Shown piece by piece: positions 11,336 through 22,269 of a stretch of 64,000 bases of DNA. This DNA comes from Prorocentrum cordatum (lineage: Eukaryota; Sar; Dinophyceae; Prorocentrales; Prorocentraceae). Position 1 is the first letter of the stretch, and each line of letters opens with the position of its first letter. Under the pieces are notes generated by a model. The model saw only the letters and a program-made list of their open reading frames with translations. It ran no database searches and was not told the origin of the DNA. Location: NCBI GenBank assembly GCA_963575745.1, contig CAUYUJ010017910.1, positions 32,187 through 96,186 of the forward strand. The letters are read 5' to 3'. The translations under genes were made by a program, and so were the position numbers.

Positions 11336-12241
11336 GCACGGCACGAACCTGACGCGTACTCCAGATTTCGTAACAAAAAAGGAGGGGGGTCTCATCTCGG
11401 GGGGGGGTCTCTTCCAGGCTATCTTGGAGGGCCTGGGGGGTCTGGGGACGATGTTTTGGAGGGTTCCCCCATGGGGGAGGTCTGAAATGGCTTGTCTTGG
11501 AGGGTCCAGACCCCCTCCCTTTCATCACGAAGTCTGGAGTAACTATCCAGAGGCCCCCATGGGTGGATCGGGCCGTCCCAGCCGTGACCCGCGGGAGGCG
11601 GAGGTCTCGCAAGGGGGGCACGGCAGCGTGCGGAGGGAGTCGGCCCGCGCTCACCGCGCTGCGAGTCGGGGGAGGGCCCGCCGAGATGACGGCGGCCCTC
11701 CATGGCGTCTTCCTCGTCGCCACGGCCAGAGGAGGAGGAGGAGGAGGAGGAGGAGGAGGAGGAGGAGGAGGAGGAGGAGGAGGAGGAGGAGGAGGAGGAG
11801 GAGGAGGAGGAGGCGTTTACCTCGCCGTTTTTCCCCCCCGCCTCTGAACACCGGGGCAGGGCGGACCCGGGTCGTCCAGGGGCCGACTTTATAGCGGACC
11901 TGGGTTGGGCGGGAGGGCCGTCTTCGTCTCAGCTGATCTGAGGTTGCTTCACCGCAGGCCTTGGAGGAGATAGTGTGTGGGTATGTCCCGTCGTGGGTTC
12001 GGTCCGAATCGTTTGCGGGGTCGGTCGGGACTGCTGGCAGTTTCTGCGCGGTGGTGGGTGCCCCCAGGGAGCGTTGGCTGCAGGGGTGGGCGTGCTGCAG
12101 TCGAAGGCTGCTGTTTGCCAGCGGCCAACTTTGGACGGCGCCCTTGCTGCGTCCGTTCCGCATACGTCTGGGCATGGAGCTGGCGATCCGATCCAGGATC
12201 AGTCCGCACGGCTCAGAGTCTCTTCTAGCATCCATCCGATT
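11336..12241. other. no gene; includes (GAG)n at 11,730-11,814
   Basis: G-run rich sequence at 11,380-11,520, then GC-rich sequence, a (GAG)n tract and a unique stretch. Nothing protein-like was supported. Confidence 0.4.
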
Positions 12242-12500
12242 GAGAGAGAGAGAGAGAGTCCTCCGAATGTGTAGCTTTTCCAATCTCACCAGGGGTTCGC
12301 TGCCACTGGGTTCCCGCAGTGCGGGGAGGATTCAAGATCGAGGCCTGTGAGCACTCCGTGGGGTCTGATCTTCCCCAATGCGGCTTCAGCCGAACAAAAA
12401 GCGTCGGGTGCGTGAGAGATAAACGGAACGCATGTTAAGGATGGATCGGATGATATCGGTGGGTTGGTAAATAAAGAATGAGAGAGAGAGAGAGAGAGAG
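12242..12500 (+). repeat. 250-bp direct repeat, left copy
   Basis: Begins in (GA)n, then TCCTCCGAATG, GTTCGCTGCCACTGGG, CAAGATCGAGGCCTGTGAGC and CGGCTTCAGCCGAA, and ends in (GA)n again. It is about 85-90% identical by eye to 17,836-18,089 in the same orientation. The pair brackets the RT/GIY-YIG region. Confidence 0.85.
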
Positions 12501-13031
12501 AACCCCATCAAACTCCGCGCGGCCTCGCGGAAGCTCAAGCCCTCCAAGCTCACGTTGTCGGATCCGCTCCGATGGGGAAGAGGGACAGAGGAGGGCACCA
12601 CGGTAGCCTCATCGCATGCAAGGGAAAACAATCTCTGGCCTGTATCTCCGCGTTGCTGCACACAGCCTCGCACCCTGGTGCCCACAAGCCTGAGTCACAA
12701 GTGATGGTCGTCATGCCATCAACTTCACACTGAAACGAACCTAGGTGATCACCCAAACAGAACGGGGGACGGACGGAGGAGAGGAATGTGGACGAGGGAG
12801 GTGGAGCAGGCCAAACTCAACGTCCCTGGATCGAGCAAGGCCGACTTCCCAGGAAGACGCGTCACATTCTGGCCTGAGCCTCTTAGGGGCTCTCTGGTGA
12901 CAGTAACAACCCACACGGGGAACGTACGAGGGGGCACTGGTACTTGGCAACTGTCCTGCCAGTACTGGTATCGCTGCACCTGCAATACCTGTCAACATAC
13001 GTATGTCTGAGCACGGCCTGTTCCTGATCGT
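12501..13031. other. non-coding stretch inside the Penelope-like element
   Basis: Unique sequence between the left repeat and the C-terminal coding remnant. Short frames only. Confidence 0.4.
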
Positions 13032-13964
13032 TCACAAAGAAAATGGAAGAGACAGTGTGTGGGAGAGGAATTGCACAAAGCCTGCCTCACGCGTATGCGT
13101 GAGGTTGAGGGTGAGGTAGGCCTTTACCACCTGGACCATACCCCTCTTGTTGACAGGGGTCAGGAGCCAGATAGCACACGCCAAGAAGAAACCACTTACA
13201 AATGATAGGAACATCCATTGAAACTGCAGTTGAGCTGTCGGTACCAAATCTTCATCGTCCTCATCTGAATCAGCAGCACCTGCTCTAGTGTCGATGCCAC
13301 CTCAGAGCACATCGCCATTGATGATGTCCAAGGTGAGGGACACTCTCTTCTGCCTCGAAGCTGGTATGGCCTCCTTCGGCAAGCGGGACTGGATACACTT
13401 GCTGACCATGCCCACCACTGCTTTGTTCCCCAGTGCATGCTCGAGCGTCTCCGCTGCACCGCCCCGCTGCACCGCTCGGGTCCCACCTCGGGACTGGAGC
13501 CAGCCGACCTCGGGACGCTTCAGGAGGACCTTCGAGTCGGGCGGGGGGGGGGCAGCCACTGGCGTGGGGCTGGCTTCGCGCTCCGTGTCCACCTTCGTGC
13601 TTACGTCCTTGTTCGAGCGGGCCGCCTCCACGGCCTTGGTGATCTTATCTCCGAGGGTTGACTTCATCGCCTGGGCCTGGTACTCCTCTTGTTCGCGAAG
13701 CATCACCTCCTCCGCCCGATCCTTCTTGTCCCTCTTGCACGCCTGGTACTCGGGGTCAAGCTCAGCGAGGGCGTCGCGGCGGCGCTCCACCTCCCGACGC
13801 CGTGAGCTCGACCTCGAGCGCCCGCTGCCACCACCGCCTGATCCCTTGCTGCGGGACGCGCGGTCGGGTCCTCTGCGGCGCTCGGGACTGCGACCACGGT
13901 GCTCACAGCAGTCTTGGACGTCACGGTAGTCGCGGCAGCCATGTACTTCACGGGTGCCTCGCAC
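13032..13964 (-). pseudogene. C-terminal region of Penelope-like ORF (SR-rich, coiled coil, hydrophobic segment)
   Basis: A 220-codon frame (13,964 to 13,302) begins with an Arg/Ser/Gly-rich stretch, then a charged coiled-coil-like region around AELDPEYQACKRDKKDRAEE, then Pro-rich sequence. A single TGA at 13,302-13,304 interrupts it. The same frame continues for another 90 codons with an acidic block (DSDEDDED) and a 20-residue hydrophobic segment around FVSGFFLACAIWLL. Upstream relatives in shifted frames reach about 14,245 and include YDDGRDGDRKRQTYGYN. I do not recognise the domain. Membership in the retroelement is inferred from strand and position between the direct repeats. It could instead be an unrelated host exon. 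Confidence 0.4.
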
Positions 13965-14435
13965 ATCCCGTCGGTTTCAGGGCTGCGACGGCGGTCTCGG
14001 TCATGGCCCCAGTCGTTGTGATCTTCATTCTTCCCCGGGGGCCTTCGATTGGTAGCGGTCGCCTCCACTGTTGTACCCGTAAGTCTGACGCTTACGATCT
14101 CCGTCACGGCCATCATCATATTCTTGATGCTTGTGACCCACGGCTGGCGTCGGCCGTCGGACATGGTGGTCTCGGGGAGGAAGGAGCGTTTTCAGCAACC
14201 CACGGTCACTCGAGCCTTCTGGATGGCGACGGACCGTGGGCATGCGTGGAGCGCTGCTAGGATGATGCCCGAGGGGACCCTAGGAAGCATGCCGCCAAAT
14301 AATTTGAAGATGTCTAAAACATGTTTCAAACAGTCCTGAAACATGTAAAAACATGTGTGACACATTTTTAGAACATGTTTTACGCATTTCAAACACAGTC
14401 GTTATGCAATGGTAGGATTGTTAGAGTGTCCATTG

Positions 14436-15395
14436 TCATGGCATCCACAATCCGAGGGGTACCCGAGGATCACGAGCTCGAGGGCCAACTCCAGGATCCA
14501 GGGTACTGTAACCAAGACGGGGAGTTCCAGGTATTGGACTCTTGCGAGCCGACCCGAGAACAAGGATACCAGGAGGTTGAATCCACGGGGAGGCTATCCA
14601 GGCCACGGTAGTACCCTGATTGTTGGGCGAGGGGTCGGTTGCTCTAGGAGGAGCCAAGCACGGTTCTCGTTTTGTTGGAATCAGCGTTATTTGATCACCT
14701 GAGGGCCCAACCTCCAAGTCAAGCCACCCACACGGAGCACTCGGGTCATTGATGTCGGACGCTGGGGAGAGCTTGACCTGATACACCGCTGACAAGCACG
14801 CATACACGCATGCACGACAGTATACCTTGCTAACGCCCAGGATGTCATCCACGTACCTACGTTGGCGGATCTCAATGGAGCCTGATGTCGAGGGTATTTG
14901 AAAACCTGAGGCCTCAAAGCGATGAGGGCGGGAGGTAACTTGGAACTTACGCCAGGTTAGAAGAATCGATAAAGCCACGCTTGATAACACACCACCGATG
15001 GGTAATCCACGACATTCATTTACAATCCCACCAATCGCCACTAGAGAGAGCGCCAACAATATGCTAACATAGTTTTTGACATCACGGACATATCGATCTT
15101 GTAATAGTTAGGAGGGGTCCCCGAAGAGACGTTTTTTTTTTTTTTTTTTTTTTGTATTTTGCTTTCATTATTTGACAATAGCTGCATCTGTACCAATACG
15201 TTTTTGGATTTCACGTGACAGGTCTTTCCGAGCTTGGCCAATCGCGTGAGCACTGCATTGTTCGTAAGCCTGATCCGCGTCTGCGACAACGATGGATATG
15301 TAATCGAGGGGGCATCCGCAGAGCAAGCATCGATCATCCCGTGGAGGGTCGAGTTCGGATACCATCTGTTTCATCTCCTTCGATGCCGCACACAT
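14436..15395 (-). pseudogene. reverse transcriptase fragment (YVDD), Penelope-like
   Basis: Reading down the minus strand, ADADQAYEQC (about 15,280) matches a motif-A-like Asp block and ECRGLPIGGVLSSVA (14,975-15,017) motif B. QRRYVDDIL (14,840-14,866) is motif C with the catalytic Asp pair, followed by a Cys-rich S-x3-C-x2-C segment. Motif B and C share one frame. The motif-A part is cut off by a TAA at 15,168 and a 22-base homopolymer (T on the plus strand, 15,132-15,154), after which the frame shifts. The palm core is thus visible but broken. The sequence after YVDD keeps a CGWLDLEV segment, then degenerates. It would have copied element RNA into DNA. This copy is inactive. Confidence 0.65.
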
Positions 15396-16700
15396 GTCGA
15401 AGACTTATCACGCAATGCCGCTCGCCTGTAGCCGGGCCGCTCGTCCAACATAGCGGTAGCCCGACGTGCCAGGAGTAGTTCCCGACTTCACAATCCGTCG
15501 CAGACAAGTGTGCCCAGCCTTGGCACATCACCTTGTTTTAACAGGGAGGAAGCACTTACTACTCTTCATGGTGGGGGAGACGTAGGGTGTGTGTTTGTTT
15601 GGTCGGGTGGCGGAGCATGTTCTGGGTAGGTTGGTCCACTGACAGCCCGAGACCAGGGCCATACACCTGCATCACAGTTGGACATATCAAGCCTGACCTG
15701 CCAATCGTCGCCACGTTCTGCTGTTGGGTGAAGCTGTCGACTAGTATCGGCTCCATTCGCTGTCCAGATCTCGTCTATTTGTTTGCCACCTGCAATGGCG
15801 ATGCTGTCACTCGGTTGGTAAGGGGGAACGCCATCGTGCATTCTAGATCTTGCCACTGCTGAGGAGGAGAGGGAAGGAGAACAGCTGGTTTCATGCCACG
15901 GCCAGTGCGGAAACTCTGCCTCAGATGTCTGAGACCTTTTCGCACCACGGTCGGGGCCATGCGAGTTGCTTGTGTCCACTCGAGTAGTCCCGTCACTGCC
16001 GCTCGAAGAGAAACCTTTGGAACACTGGTAGTCGCCACGAGCCTGGTAGTTGAGAGGCCCTGAGACTGGCAGAGACCCTGTCCTTCCATACCCTTCGGCT
16101 CGGAAGGCGACACGTGGCGGAGGACCGTACCAACTTGATGCAGGTTCCAGCTTCATAGACTGGGTCATTTTCTGAATGCAACTTGTTGCAGGCCTCCTGT
16201 CTGCATCGGTCTTGTCGTGCAGGCCTCGTAAGGTAACTTCAGCATCGGTCATCGTGCAGCTGGGAGCCCAAGACGGTTCAAATGTCTATCTGCATGGAAT
16301 CTGGCCATCCGTACACTGGTAAAGTTCATGAGCAATTCATCGGCCAGGACTATGACAAGGAATATCAGTTGTCCTACTTCAGCTCGAGAAAGGTACCAGC
16401 ACGTCGGTAAAGGCCGCCAGTGGCCCGCCAGGAACGCCAGTAGTCGGCCCAGTCGTTGAGGCTCTAGATTCCATAAAGGTCCTTCTTCTGGAGTTTCGTG
16501 GAACCTTGTCCGAATCTGTAGTTTGTCCAGCGTAGAGTATGGAGCAGAATCTGAGAGGGCCCCAGGATAACTTGCGAGGGTGCCTTGTCGGGGGGCGTCC
16601 GAAACGGGTGTGGTTGCAGGCGTAGCCGTAAGCCAGATTGGTGGGGGAATCCGACGGGGCGGGGGGCGTCTCCGGGAGGGAGGTCGGCGTCGGGGTGGTT
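15396..16700 (-). pseudogene. decayed linker between endonuclease and RT
   Basis: Frames are open for up to 228 codons but switch repeatedly. Pieces such as LEWTQATRMAPTVVRKGLRH look protein-like. No domain is recognised. It is interpreted as the eroded RT N-terminal part because of its position and strand. Confidence 0.35.
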
Positions 16701-16709
16701 TGGGTCTCG

Positions 16710-17000
16710 GCGGGTGATACAAGGTCCCAGGACCCCGACGTAGGTTCACCATTTCGTACTCTTTCGCGTCGGCACGGTTCGCAGGTGGGTCGAACCGTCG
16801 GATCGCGAGCGTCTCGCAGTGGAAGGACGCACTCTCGGTCGGGACCCTGGTCGAACACGGGGATGGATGCATGTTCAGATGTGTCCTTGAACTCTTCCAA
16901 GCAGTCCTGGAAGGGCCACCGATCTGAGACATACTTTCCCAACATACTGTGTGGCGTAGGACCCCAAGATGTAGACGACCGCTTGGTGTGGGCTCAAATC
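16710..17000 (-). pseudogene. GIY-YIG endonuclease remnant
   Basis: At 16,934-16,979 (minus) the frame reads VVYILGSYATQYVGK, which fits the GIY-YIG two-strand signature (VYIL ... YVGK). It is followed by an LPGLLGRVQGH helix in which Arg and His lie at the expected distance. That frame ends in TGA, and a neighbouring frame supplies an R-x-DAKEYEMVNLRRGPG segment resembling the later part of the fold. At least one frameshift therefore splits the domain. In Penelope-like elements this nuclease nicks the target. Residue matches are by eye. A structure-aware profile search should confirm. Confidence 0.5.
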
Positions 17001-17835
17001 ATGGCCCAGCAGTCTCAGCATCGAAATCTTGACAATACTCTCATCCCAATCGAACACACCTCGCCGCCACTCAGGAGGTAGCACGAGGAAGACACGTCGT
17101 GCCCAGCGTGCTGGTCTGAGCTGGAGCAGCTCATGTCGGAGGTGGCTCACTCCCGACATGATGAGGACCACTCTAATGGTGCTCCAGAGAGCCACTCCTC
17201 TAAGTACACGGAGTCCTGAGGGCTTGGAGCCCACGAGTTGGCACACAACGGAGCGGAACGGTATGAGACAGGCGCGGAGATGACGGGGGTGCCGACGAGC
17301 CCACAGCCAGGAACGTAGTAGGGCATTTGCCCCTCCCTGGGTGTGACCCGAGCTCTTGGCCAAGGTCATCTTCAGGAAGGGCATTGCTTGGCGTCTGAGT
17401 CTGGAGTGGAGCTGCCGTCCTCGGACTCCGCCGCCCGTCGGTACACCTCGCGGACACTGAGCCTCGCAGGGCTCCATTCATAGGTCTGCTGCTCTCGTCT
17501 GGTGGCGTCGGCCTGGAACTTCCTCCATGCCTCCTCCAAGTTCCAGAGTACGGGACCCATCAGGTTGTAGGAAGCAGTCGATGCCTGCACGATCTGAGAA
17601 AGCCATCGTTCAGGTCTGTAGGATACGTAGAGTCCGATAAGCCTCGCCAAAACAGGTTGTTGAAGCGCTGAGGACACTGTAAATGACATGGACGGTCAGT
17701 TGAGAGGGCGGTCTGGAAGCACTCGACACTCAGCTCGGGGTATGAAAGATATGTATATGGATGCACGTGCACTCTGAGAGCGCGTAAACCTCGAAGTTCC
17801 CGTCGCCGCCTATGTCGAAGGCCCGCGCAACTAGA
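17001..17835 (-). pseudogene. N-terminal region of Penelope-like ORF
   Basis: A 105-codon frame at 17,689-17,372 contains YVSYRPERWLSQIVQAST and a helical WNLEEAWRKFQ segment. It is clearly protein-like and not repeat-derived. It runs toward the endonuclease through frameshifts at 17,370-17,200. No named domain is recognised. Confidence 0.45.
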
Positions 17836-18055
17836 GTTCTGAGAGAGTCCTCCGAATGCGCAACTTTTCCAATCTCACGAGAGTTTCGCTGCCACTGGGT
17901 CCCCGCAGTGTGGGGAGGAGTCAAGATCGAGGCCTGTGAGCACTCTGTGGGGCCTGATCTTCCCCGAAACGGCTTCAGCCGAAAGCGTCGGGTGCGTGCG
18001 AGATAGAAGGAAAGCATGGTAAGGATGGATAGGATGATATCGGGTGTGTTGGTAA

Positions 18056-18089
<34 letters not shown>
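17836..18089 (+). repeat. 250-bp direct repeat, right copy
   Basis: Partner of 12,242-12,500 in the same orientation. Differences are scattered substitutions and one 5-base A-run missing after CGGCTTCAGCCGAA. It ends in (GA)n at 18,060-18,089. Confidence 0.85.
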
Positions 18090-18780
18090 GCAGGGAGCAC
18101 CCTATCGGATCGGGAGGGTATCGGAGCTGCTGCTGATCACTCAGTACTTCGAAACCATGAAGGAGATAGGCGCCCTCCTGGCCGTACTGTCTCAGTCAGG
18201 CAACTCTCCATGTTCGCAATGTGTAATGAAGTGGTCTTTCGGGGTGTCAGGGACCTGCAGGTAGTCGTGTCACACATTCCTGCTCCAAGCCCTCTCCGCA
18301 TCGCAAGGTAAGCGATGGTTAGACAAACGGTGCTGCCGCCTGATGATGCCAAGCCCCCCTGGGATGCCCCTGGAATTCTACGTTCAGAGGGTTCTCGGTA
18401 AATGTGAACCTTCGCGCAGCAAGACGCGCGCGTGATGCAACAGGCTGCGGTCAGCCCACCTGCCGCAGAGACTCCCTTTCGCTTCTTCCGACCAGCGCAG
18501 ACCACTGGCAGACCAGCCCTGGAACATTTGGCGGGGACCCCGAAGCAGAACAGGCCCCCGGAGGCCGAGATCCAAGAGAAGCACTGGACTTATAAGAACG
18601 CACGTCGTCGGAGATTCGGGTCGCCCCCCCCCGAAGGGACTTCTGGCGTCCTGCTCCTGGGGCTGCACCCGCTGGCTCCCTCCCTTTCTCCCCCCCTCTC
18701 TCTTTATCTCTGCCTCCTCGGGTGCGCTCGTCTCCTGCTCCTCATCGAGCCTCCTCGAGGGTCTCGATCGATCGGGGACC
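18090..18780. other. unique sequence, weak exon-like frame
   Basis: A plus-strand frame at about 18,500-18,600 (TGRPALEHLAGTPKQ) is mildly protein-like but has no supported borders. The rest is unassigned. Confidence 0.25.
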
Positions 18781-18866
18781 TCGAGGAGGAGGAGGAGGAG
18801 GAGGAGGAGGAGGAGGAGGACGAGGAGGAGGAGGAGGAGGAGGAGGAGGAGGACGAGGAGGACCGA
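18781..18866. repeat. (GAG)n microsatellite
   Basis: GAG triplets with a few GAC. Confidence 0.95.
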
Positions 18867-18924
18867 GGAGGCGAGGATCTCGATGGAGGAGAAGGGTCGC
18901 TCTCCTCGAGGGTGTCCGCGGTTC

Positions 18925-19270
18925 CGTCGCTTCGGCTGCGTCCCAGTCGGTTGCGCTGGGTCGGTTTGGTTCGGTCGGCGCTACGTTTCCGTGCCCCTTT
19001 AGTCGGCCGCGCGCAGAAGGGGGTAGGGGGAGGGGGGAAGGCTTCTCAGAAGGAGGCTGCTTCTTAGAGGGCGCTGGCCCTGTCTGCAGATGTAGGGCCA
19101 GCGCCTTTAAGAACCAGCCTCCTAACACGCCTTCCCCCCTCCCCATACCCACTTGTGCGCGCCGCCACCTTTTGGGCTGCTTGCGACCGGTCGGTTTCGA
19201 TCAGCTCTGGTTTCGCTGTCGGTTCGGTCGGTGTTCGGTCGTGCCGTCGCCACAGGCGGCCTTGCGCCTT
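18925..19270 (+). repeat. dispersed GTCGGTT-rich repeat, interrupted copy
   Basis: Matches 9,990-10,190 in two halves (CAGTCGGTTGCGCTGGG before and TTTTGGGCTGC...GGTCGGTTTCG after). The hairpin element at 19,027-19,144 sits between the halves, showing insertion into an older repeat. Confidence 0.55.
19027..19144. mobile_element. 118-bp hairpin MITE-like insertion
   Basis: Two arms of about 52 bases starting GGGGAGGGGGGAAGGC fold back on each other. The inner ends AGGGCGCTGGCCCT and AGGGCCAGCGCCT flank a 12-base loop (GTCTGCAGATGT). Arm identity is high with a few indels. Partial relatives of the AAGGC-TTCTCAGAA segment occur near 27,270-27,310 and 52,120-52,165. Confidence 0.65.
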
Positions 19271-19428
19271 GCTCCCTCTCTCCCCCTCCTTTCCTTTTTC
19301 CTTTTCTTCCCCTCCACCCCAGAGCTCGGACGAGCATTGAGTTTCGAGTGATGCCATCGCTATTGGGGAACAGACCCCATCGCATGTCAGAGCGAGGCGG
19401 AGGAGCCTTTACGCATGTCATCTGACCA

Positions 19429-20617
19429 TCATCTTGGAGAGAGCGTGATCCACCGCCGCTTTACTGTGGAAAATTGCCAACCTTTTCCTCTGGAACCCGG
19501 GGGTCGCCCCCCCCCCCCCCCCCTCCGGCTGGGCCCCCCCCCCTCCCCGGCAAAAAACCCCCCCTCCCCTAACCCCTCCCCCCCTCCCCCCTCTCCCGCT
19601 CGAAAACCGGGGGGGGTCACTACCGGTTCGAACCCCTCCCCCCCCCCCCCCCCCTCCGGATCCGGAAAACCGGGGGGGGTCACTACCGGTTCGAAACCCC
19701 CCCCCCCCCCCCCCCTACTCACCGCCAGCAAACGACTCCCGGTCCCCACCATCGTCCGCATCACATCCCCCACTGGTGTTCCCAGCACCACTGTCCTCAC
19801 CACCGCTGTCCCCACTGGTTCCACCACCGCCCCTACTGTCCCCACCAGTGGCCCCACCACTGTCGCACTGTCCCCGCTGTCCCCAGAACTGTTCCCACCA
19901 CGGTTCCACTCTCCCCACTGTCTCCACGGCCCCAACCACTGCCCGACTATCCCCACTGTCCCCACTGTCCCACTGACTCCTCCGCTGTCCCACTGAGCTG
20001 TCCCACTGTTCCCACCACTGTCCCCACTGTCCCCACCACTGTCCCCACTGTACCTCTGTCCCATTGTCCCACCGCCGTCCTCGCCACCGCCTTCACCACT
20101 GTCCCCACCACCATTGTACCCTCCACTGTCCCACTGTTTCCACCTCATTCCCATTGTCCCCACACCACTGTCCCCACCACCACCGTCACCACCACTGTCC
20201 ACTGTCCCCCCTGTTCCCACCATTGTCCCCACCACTGTCCCCACCACTACCGTCCCCACCACTGTCCCACTGTCCCACTGTCCCCACCACTGTCCCGCTA
20301 TCCCCTCACCACTGTCCCCACCAACACCGTCCCCACCACTGTCCGCACCCCCACTCGGTTTTCGAGGGGGGGGGGGGTTCGAACCGGTAGTGACCCCCCC
20401 CGGTTTTCCGGATCCGGAGGGGGGGGGGGGGGGGGTTCGAACCGGTAGTGACCCCCCCCCCCCTTTTCATGATGAGCAGGGGGGGGGGGGGGGGGTTCGA
20501 ACCGGTAGTGACCCCCCCGGTTTTCCGGAGGGGGGGGGGTGGGGGAGGGGTTCGAACCGGTAGTGACCCCCCCCGGTTTTCCGCCAGCAGCGGTAGAACA
20601 CGCTCTTTCTCATCTTG
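19429..20617 (+). mobile_element. minisatellite-filled TIR transposon copy 1 with 8-bp TSD
   Basis: The element is 19,437-20,609 (1,173 bp). The left end is GAGAGAGCGTGATCCACCGC; the reverse complement of the right end is GAAAGAGCGTGTTCTACCGC. The 23-bp ends differ at about 4 positions. The perfect duplication TCATCTTG lies at 19,429-19,436 and 20,610-20,617. Near both ends it carries six units of GGGTCACTACCGGTTCGAAC followed by C-runs. The middle (19,740-20,350) is a CCCCACTGTCC minisatellite. There is no coding capacity: long frames are Gly/Thr/Val repeat artefacts. The 8-bp TSD fits hAT-, P- or Mutator-like transposases, but the terminal bases are not a classic hAT signature. Confidence 0.85.
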
Positions 20618-20751
20618 TTACCTGACATCTTCATCGCCATCTGACGGCTACGGCCCTGTCGCCTCACTTCTAGCAGTGCCGTCCTCCGAGACGTGTTCGA
20701 CGCTCCGCAGCTCTCGGACGTCGTGTTTTTTTCACAACGCGGATCCCAGAG
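20618..20751. other. short unique spacer
   Basis: No gene or repeat identified. Confidence 0.4.
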
Positions 20752-20915
20752 GTCTACGGTAGGTTCGCGTCGTGTCGACTGGCGGCGACCCCGCCGCTGC
20801 TATTCAACGTTGAACGCCGCTGGCGACCCAGAATCGGCCGACGTTGAACGATCTGACGTTTCGGAAGCGGCCGCTCATTCAAAGCTGAACGGATCGCCGC
20901 GGTGTGAGGAACCGA
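20752..20915 (+). repeat. dispersed repeat, copy 2 (partner at 11.16 kb)
   Basis: Shares GGCGACCCAGAATCG and TTTCGGAAGCGGCCG blocks in order with 11,158-11,335. Confidence 0.65.
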
Positions 20916-22269
20916 ACTGGCTTTTCACCTCGAGTCTTTTTTTGACAGTCCCGGGGCCCAGAGAGGCCCCCCGCGGGCCGGCAATGGCCAGAACCCTCCC
21001 GTCGTGCATGCTGCTTCACCCGGGAGCGGAAGTGGGCGTCTTTCCCTCTCTCCTCCTTCGGGGGAGCGCAAACACAGACGCAGGCTCGTGGATTAGCGAC
21101 CGGTCCCATTCCGCTGCAGAGTCGACGCGGCCCGTCGCCAGACCACGCAGCATTGGCGCCGTGCTTCGGGGGCTCTTCTCTCAGATCCACGGATCCGACG
21201 CCCACGCGCCGGCTCTGTACGGATCCGCGATCCATTTTGGCCCCTGCCCGACTTCTGGCCCGGGCCGCATCTTTCTGCAGCCAGACCCCTCTGCTTGCGG
21301 CCTTTCTCGAGCCCGTTCGGTCTGTGAGGGCCCTGGGGCCCGAGGCTGAGCGACAGCCCGGGTGGACATCAACTACCGGGTGGGTCGATGAGTTGTTCCA
21401 AGGGTTAGTCGTTGGCGGCAAAGAGGGGGGTGATGACTAGTTAGGGGGGGTGGATATCATGGCGTGGGCCATGATATTTCCCCAGATTCCATGGCGCCTC
21501 TTCTTATTTCATTACGTCCCTTCCCCCCCCTGGGCCGCGCACATGCCGCCGGCCATGATTTGCACGCCTCCCTCTTGGACGCCCCCCTCTTGGCCGCTCC
21601 CGAGTTAGATGACGTATTCTCTCACTGATGGTGCAAGTCGGTGCACCGTGGCACGGATGCTCGGCCCGCCTGGGACGTGCCTGGCCCAGGGGTGAGCTCG
21701 CTGGCGTGGCCTCCTTGGGCCAAAACACGCTGCTGCGGTATACCCATCTGCTACCCTCTCTCTGGAACAGGGCCAGCGTGACAGCGCTGCGACGCGCCGG
21801 TCTCGGGGCCCCTTCCGGCCCAAGCCGCGCCGCCGGCCCCAGCGCGCCGCTCGCCCCCCGCCAGCGATGGCGCAGCGGGCGCCCGCGGAGCCCGCGGAGG
21901 CGCCGCAGCCTGGGGACCGGCGCGTGCGGCCGCGCACCGCCGCAGCGGCCGAGGCGCTCGCCGAGCCCACGGCCCGCAGCCCGAAGGCGACGGCGCCCGC
22001 GGCGGCGCCGGGGCCGGGCGCGCCAGAGGCCGCGCGGGGGCGCGCGGCCGCGGGGGTCCGGGCCGCTGCGGGAGGAGGGCCGAGAGGCCCAGACCCTCTC
22101 GCGCCGTGAAGTCCCTGAAGACGGGGCGGGGTGAGCACGAGCGGGCATCATAGCCGGCTCAAAGTCAAAGTAGGCATCATGGCCTCATCAATCTGTGGAC
22201 TGATCCACTCACGGATCCACTGCAATTGTTTTTCATTGCACTCAGTCCATGCGCAGCATGCTCTCCCCT
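20916..22269. other. mostly unassigned; Ala/Pro-rich ORF at 21,867-22,109
   Basis: A Met-initiated 80-codon Ala/Pro/Arg-rich frame at 21,867-22,109 has high third-position GC on the plus strand and might be a host exon. However, the equally open minus-strand frames make this weak. At 21,452-21,475 a perfect short inverted repeat (ATATCATGGC around GTG) is present. Confidence 0.25.

Larger units (their letters stand above)
12242..18089 (-). mobile_element. decayed Penelope-like retroelement with RT, GIY-YIG and flanking direct repeats
   Basis: A minus-strand element of about 5.8 kb. Along its own 5'-3' direction it has a direct repeat, an N-terminal coding remnant, a GIY-YIG endonuclease remnant, a long decayed stretch, an RT with YVDD, a basic/coiled-coil C-terminal region, and the second direct repeat. 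RT plus GIY-YIG is the hallmark of Penelope-like elements. Those elements are also commonly bounded by direct 'pseudo-LTR' copies, which fits the two 250-bp repeats. Here the endonuclease precedes the RT, as described for some protist lineages. All coding parts carry stops or frameshifts. No target duplication could be fixed because both outer ends are (GA)n. Family placement rests on motifs only. Confidence 0.55.

Noticed and set aside
15132-15154. T tract as the poly(A) tail of a retroposed copy
   Set aside because: It lies inside the RT coding region of the minus-strand element with RT motifs on both sides, so it is more likely a homopolymer expansion or small insertion.
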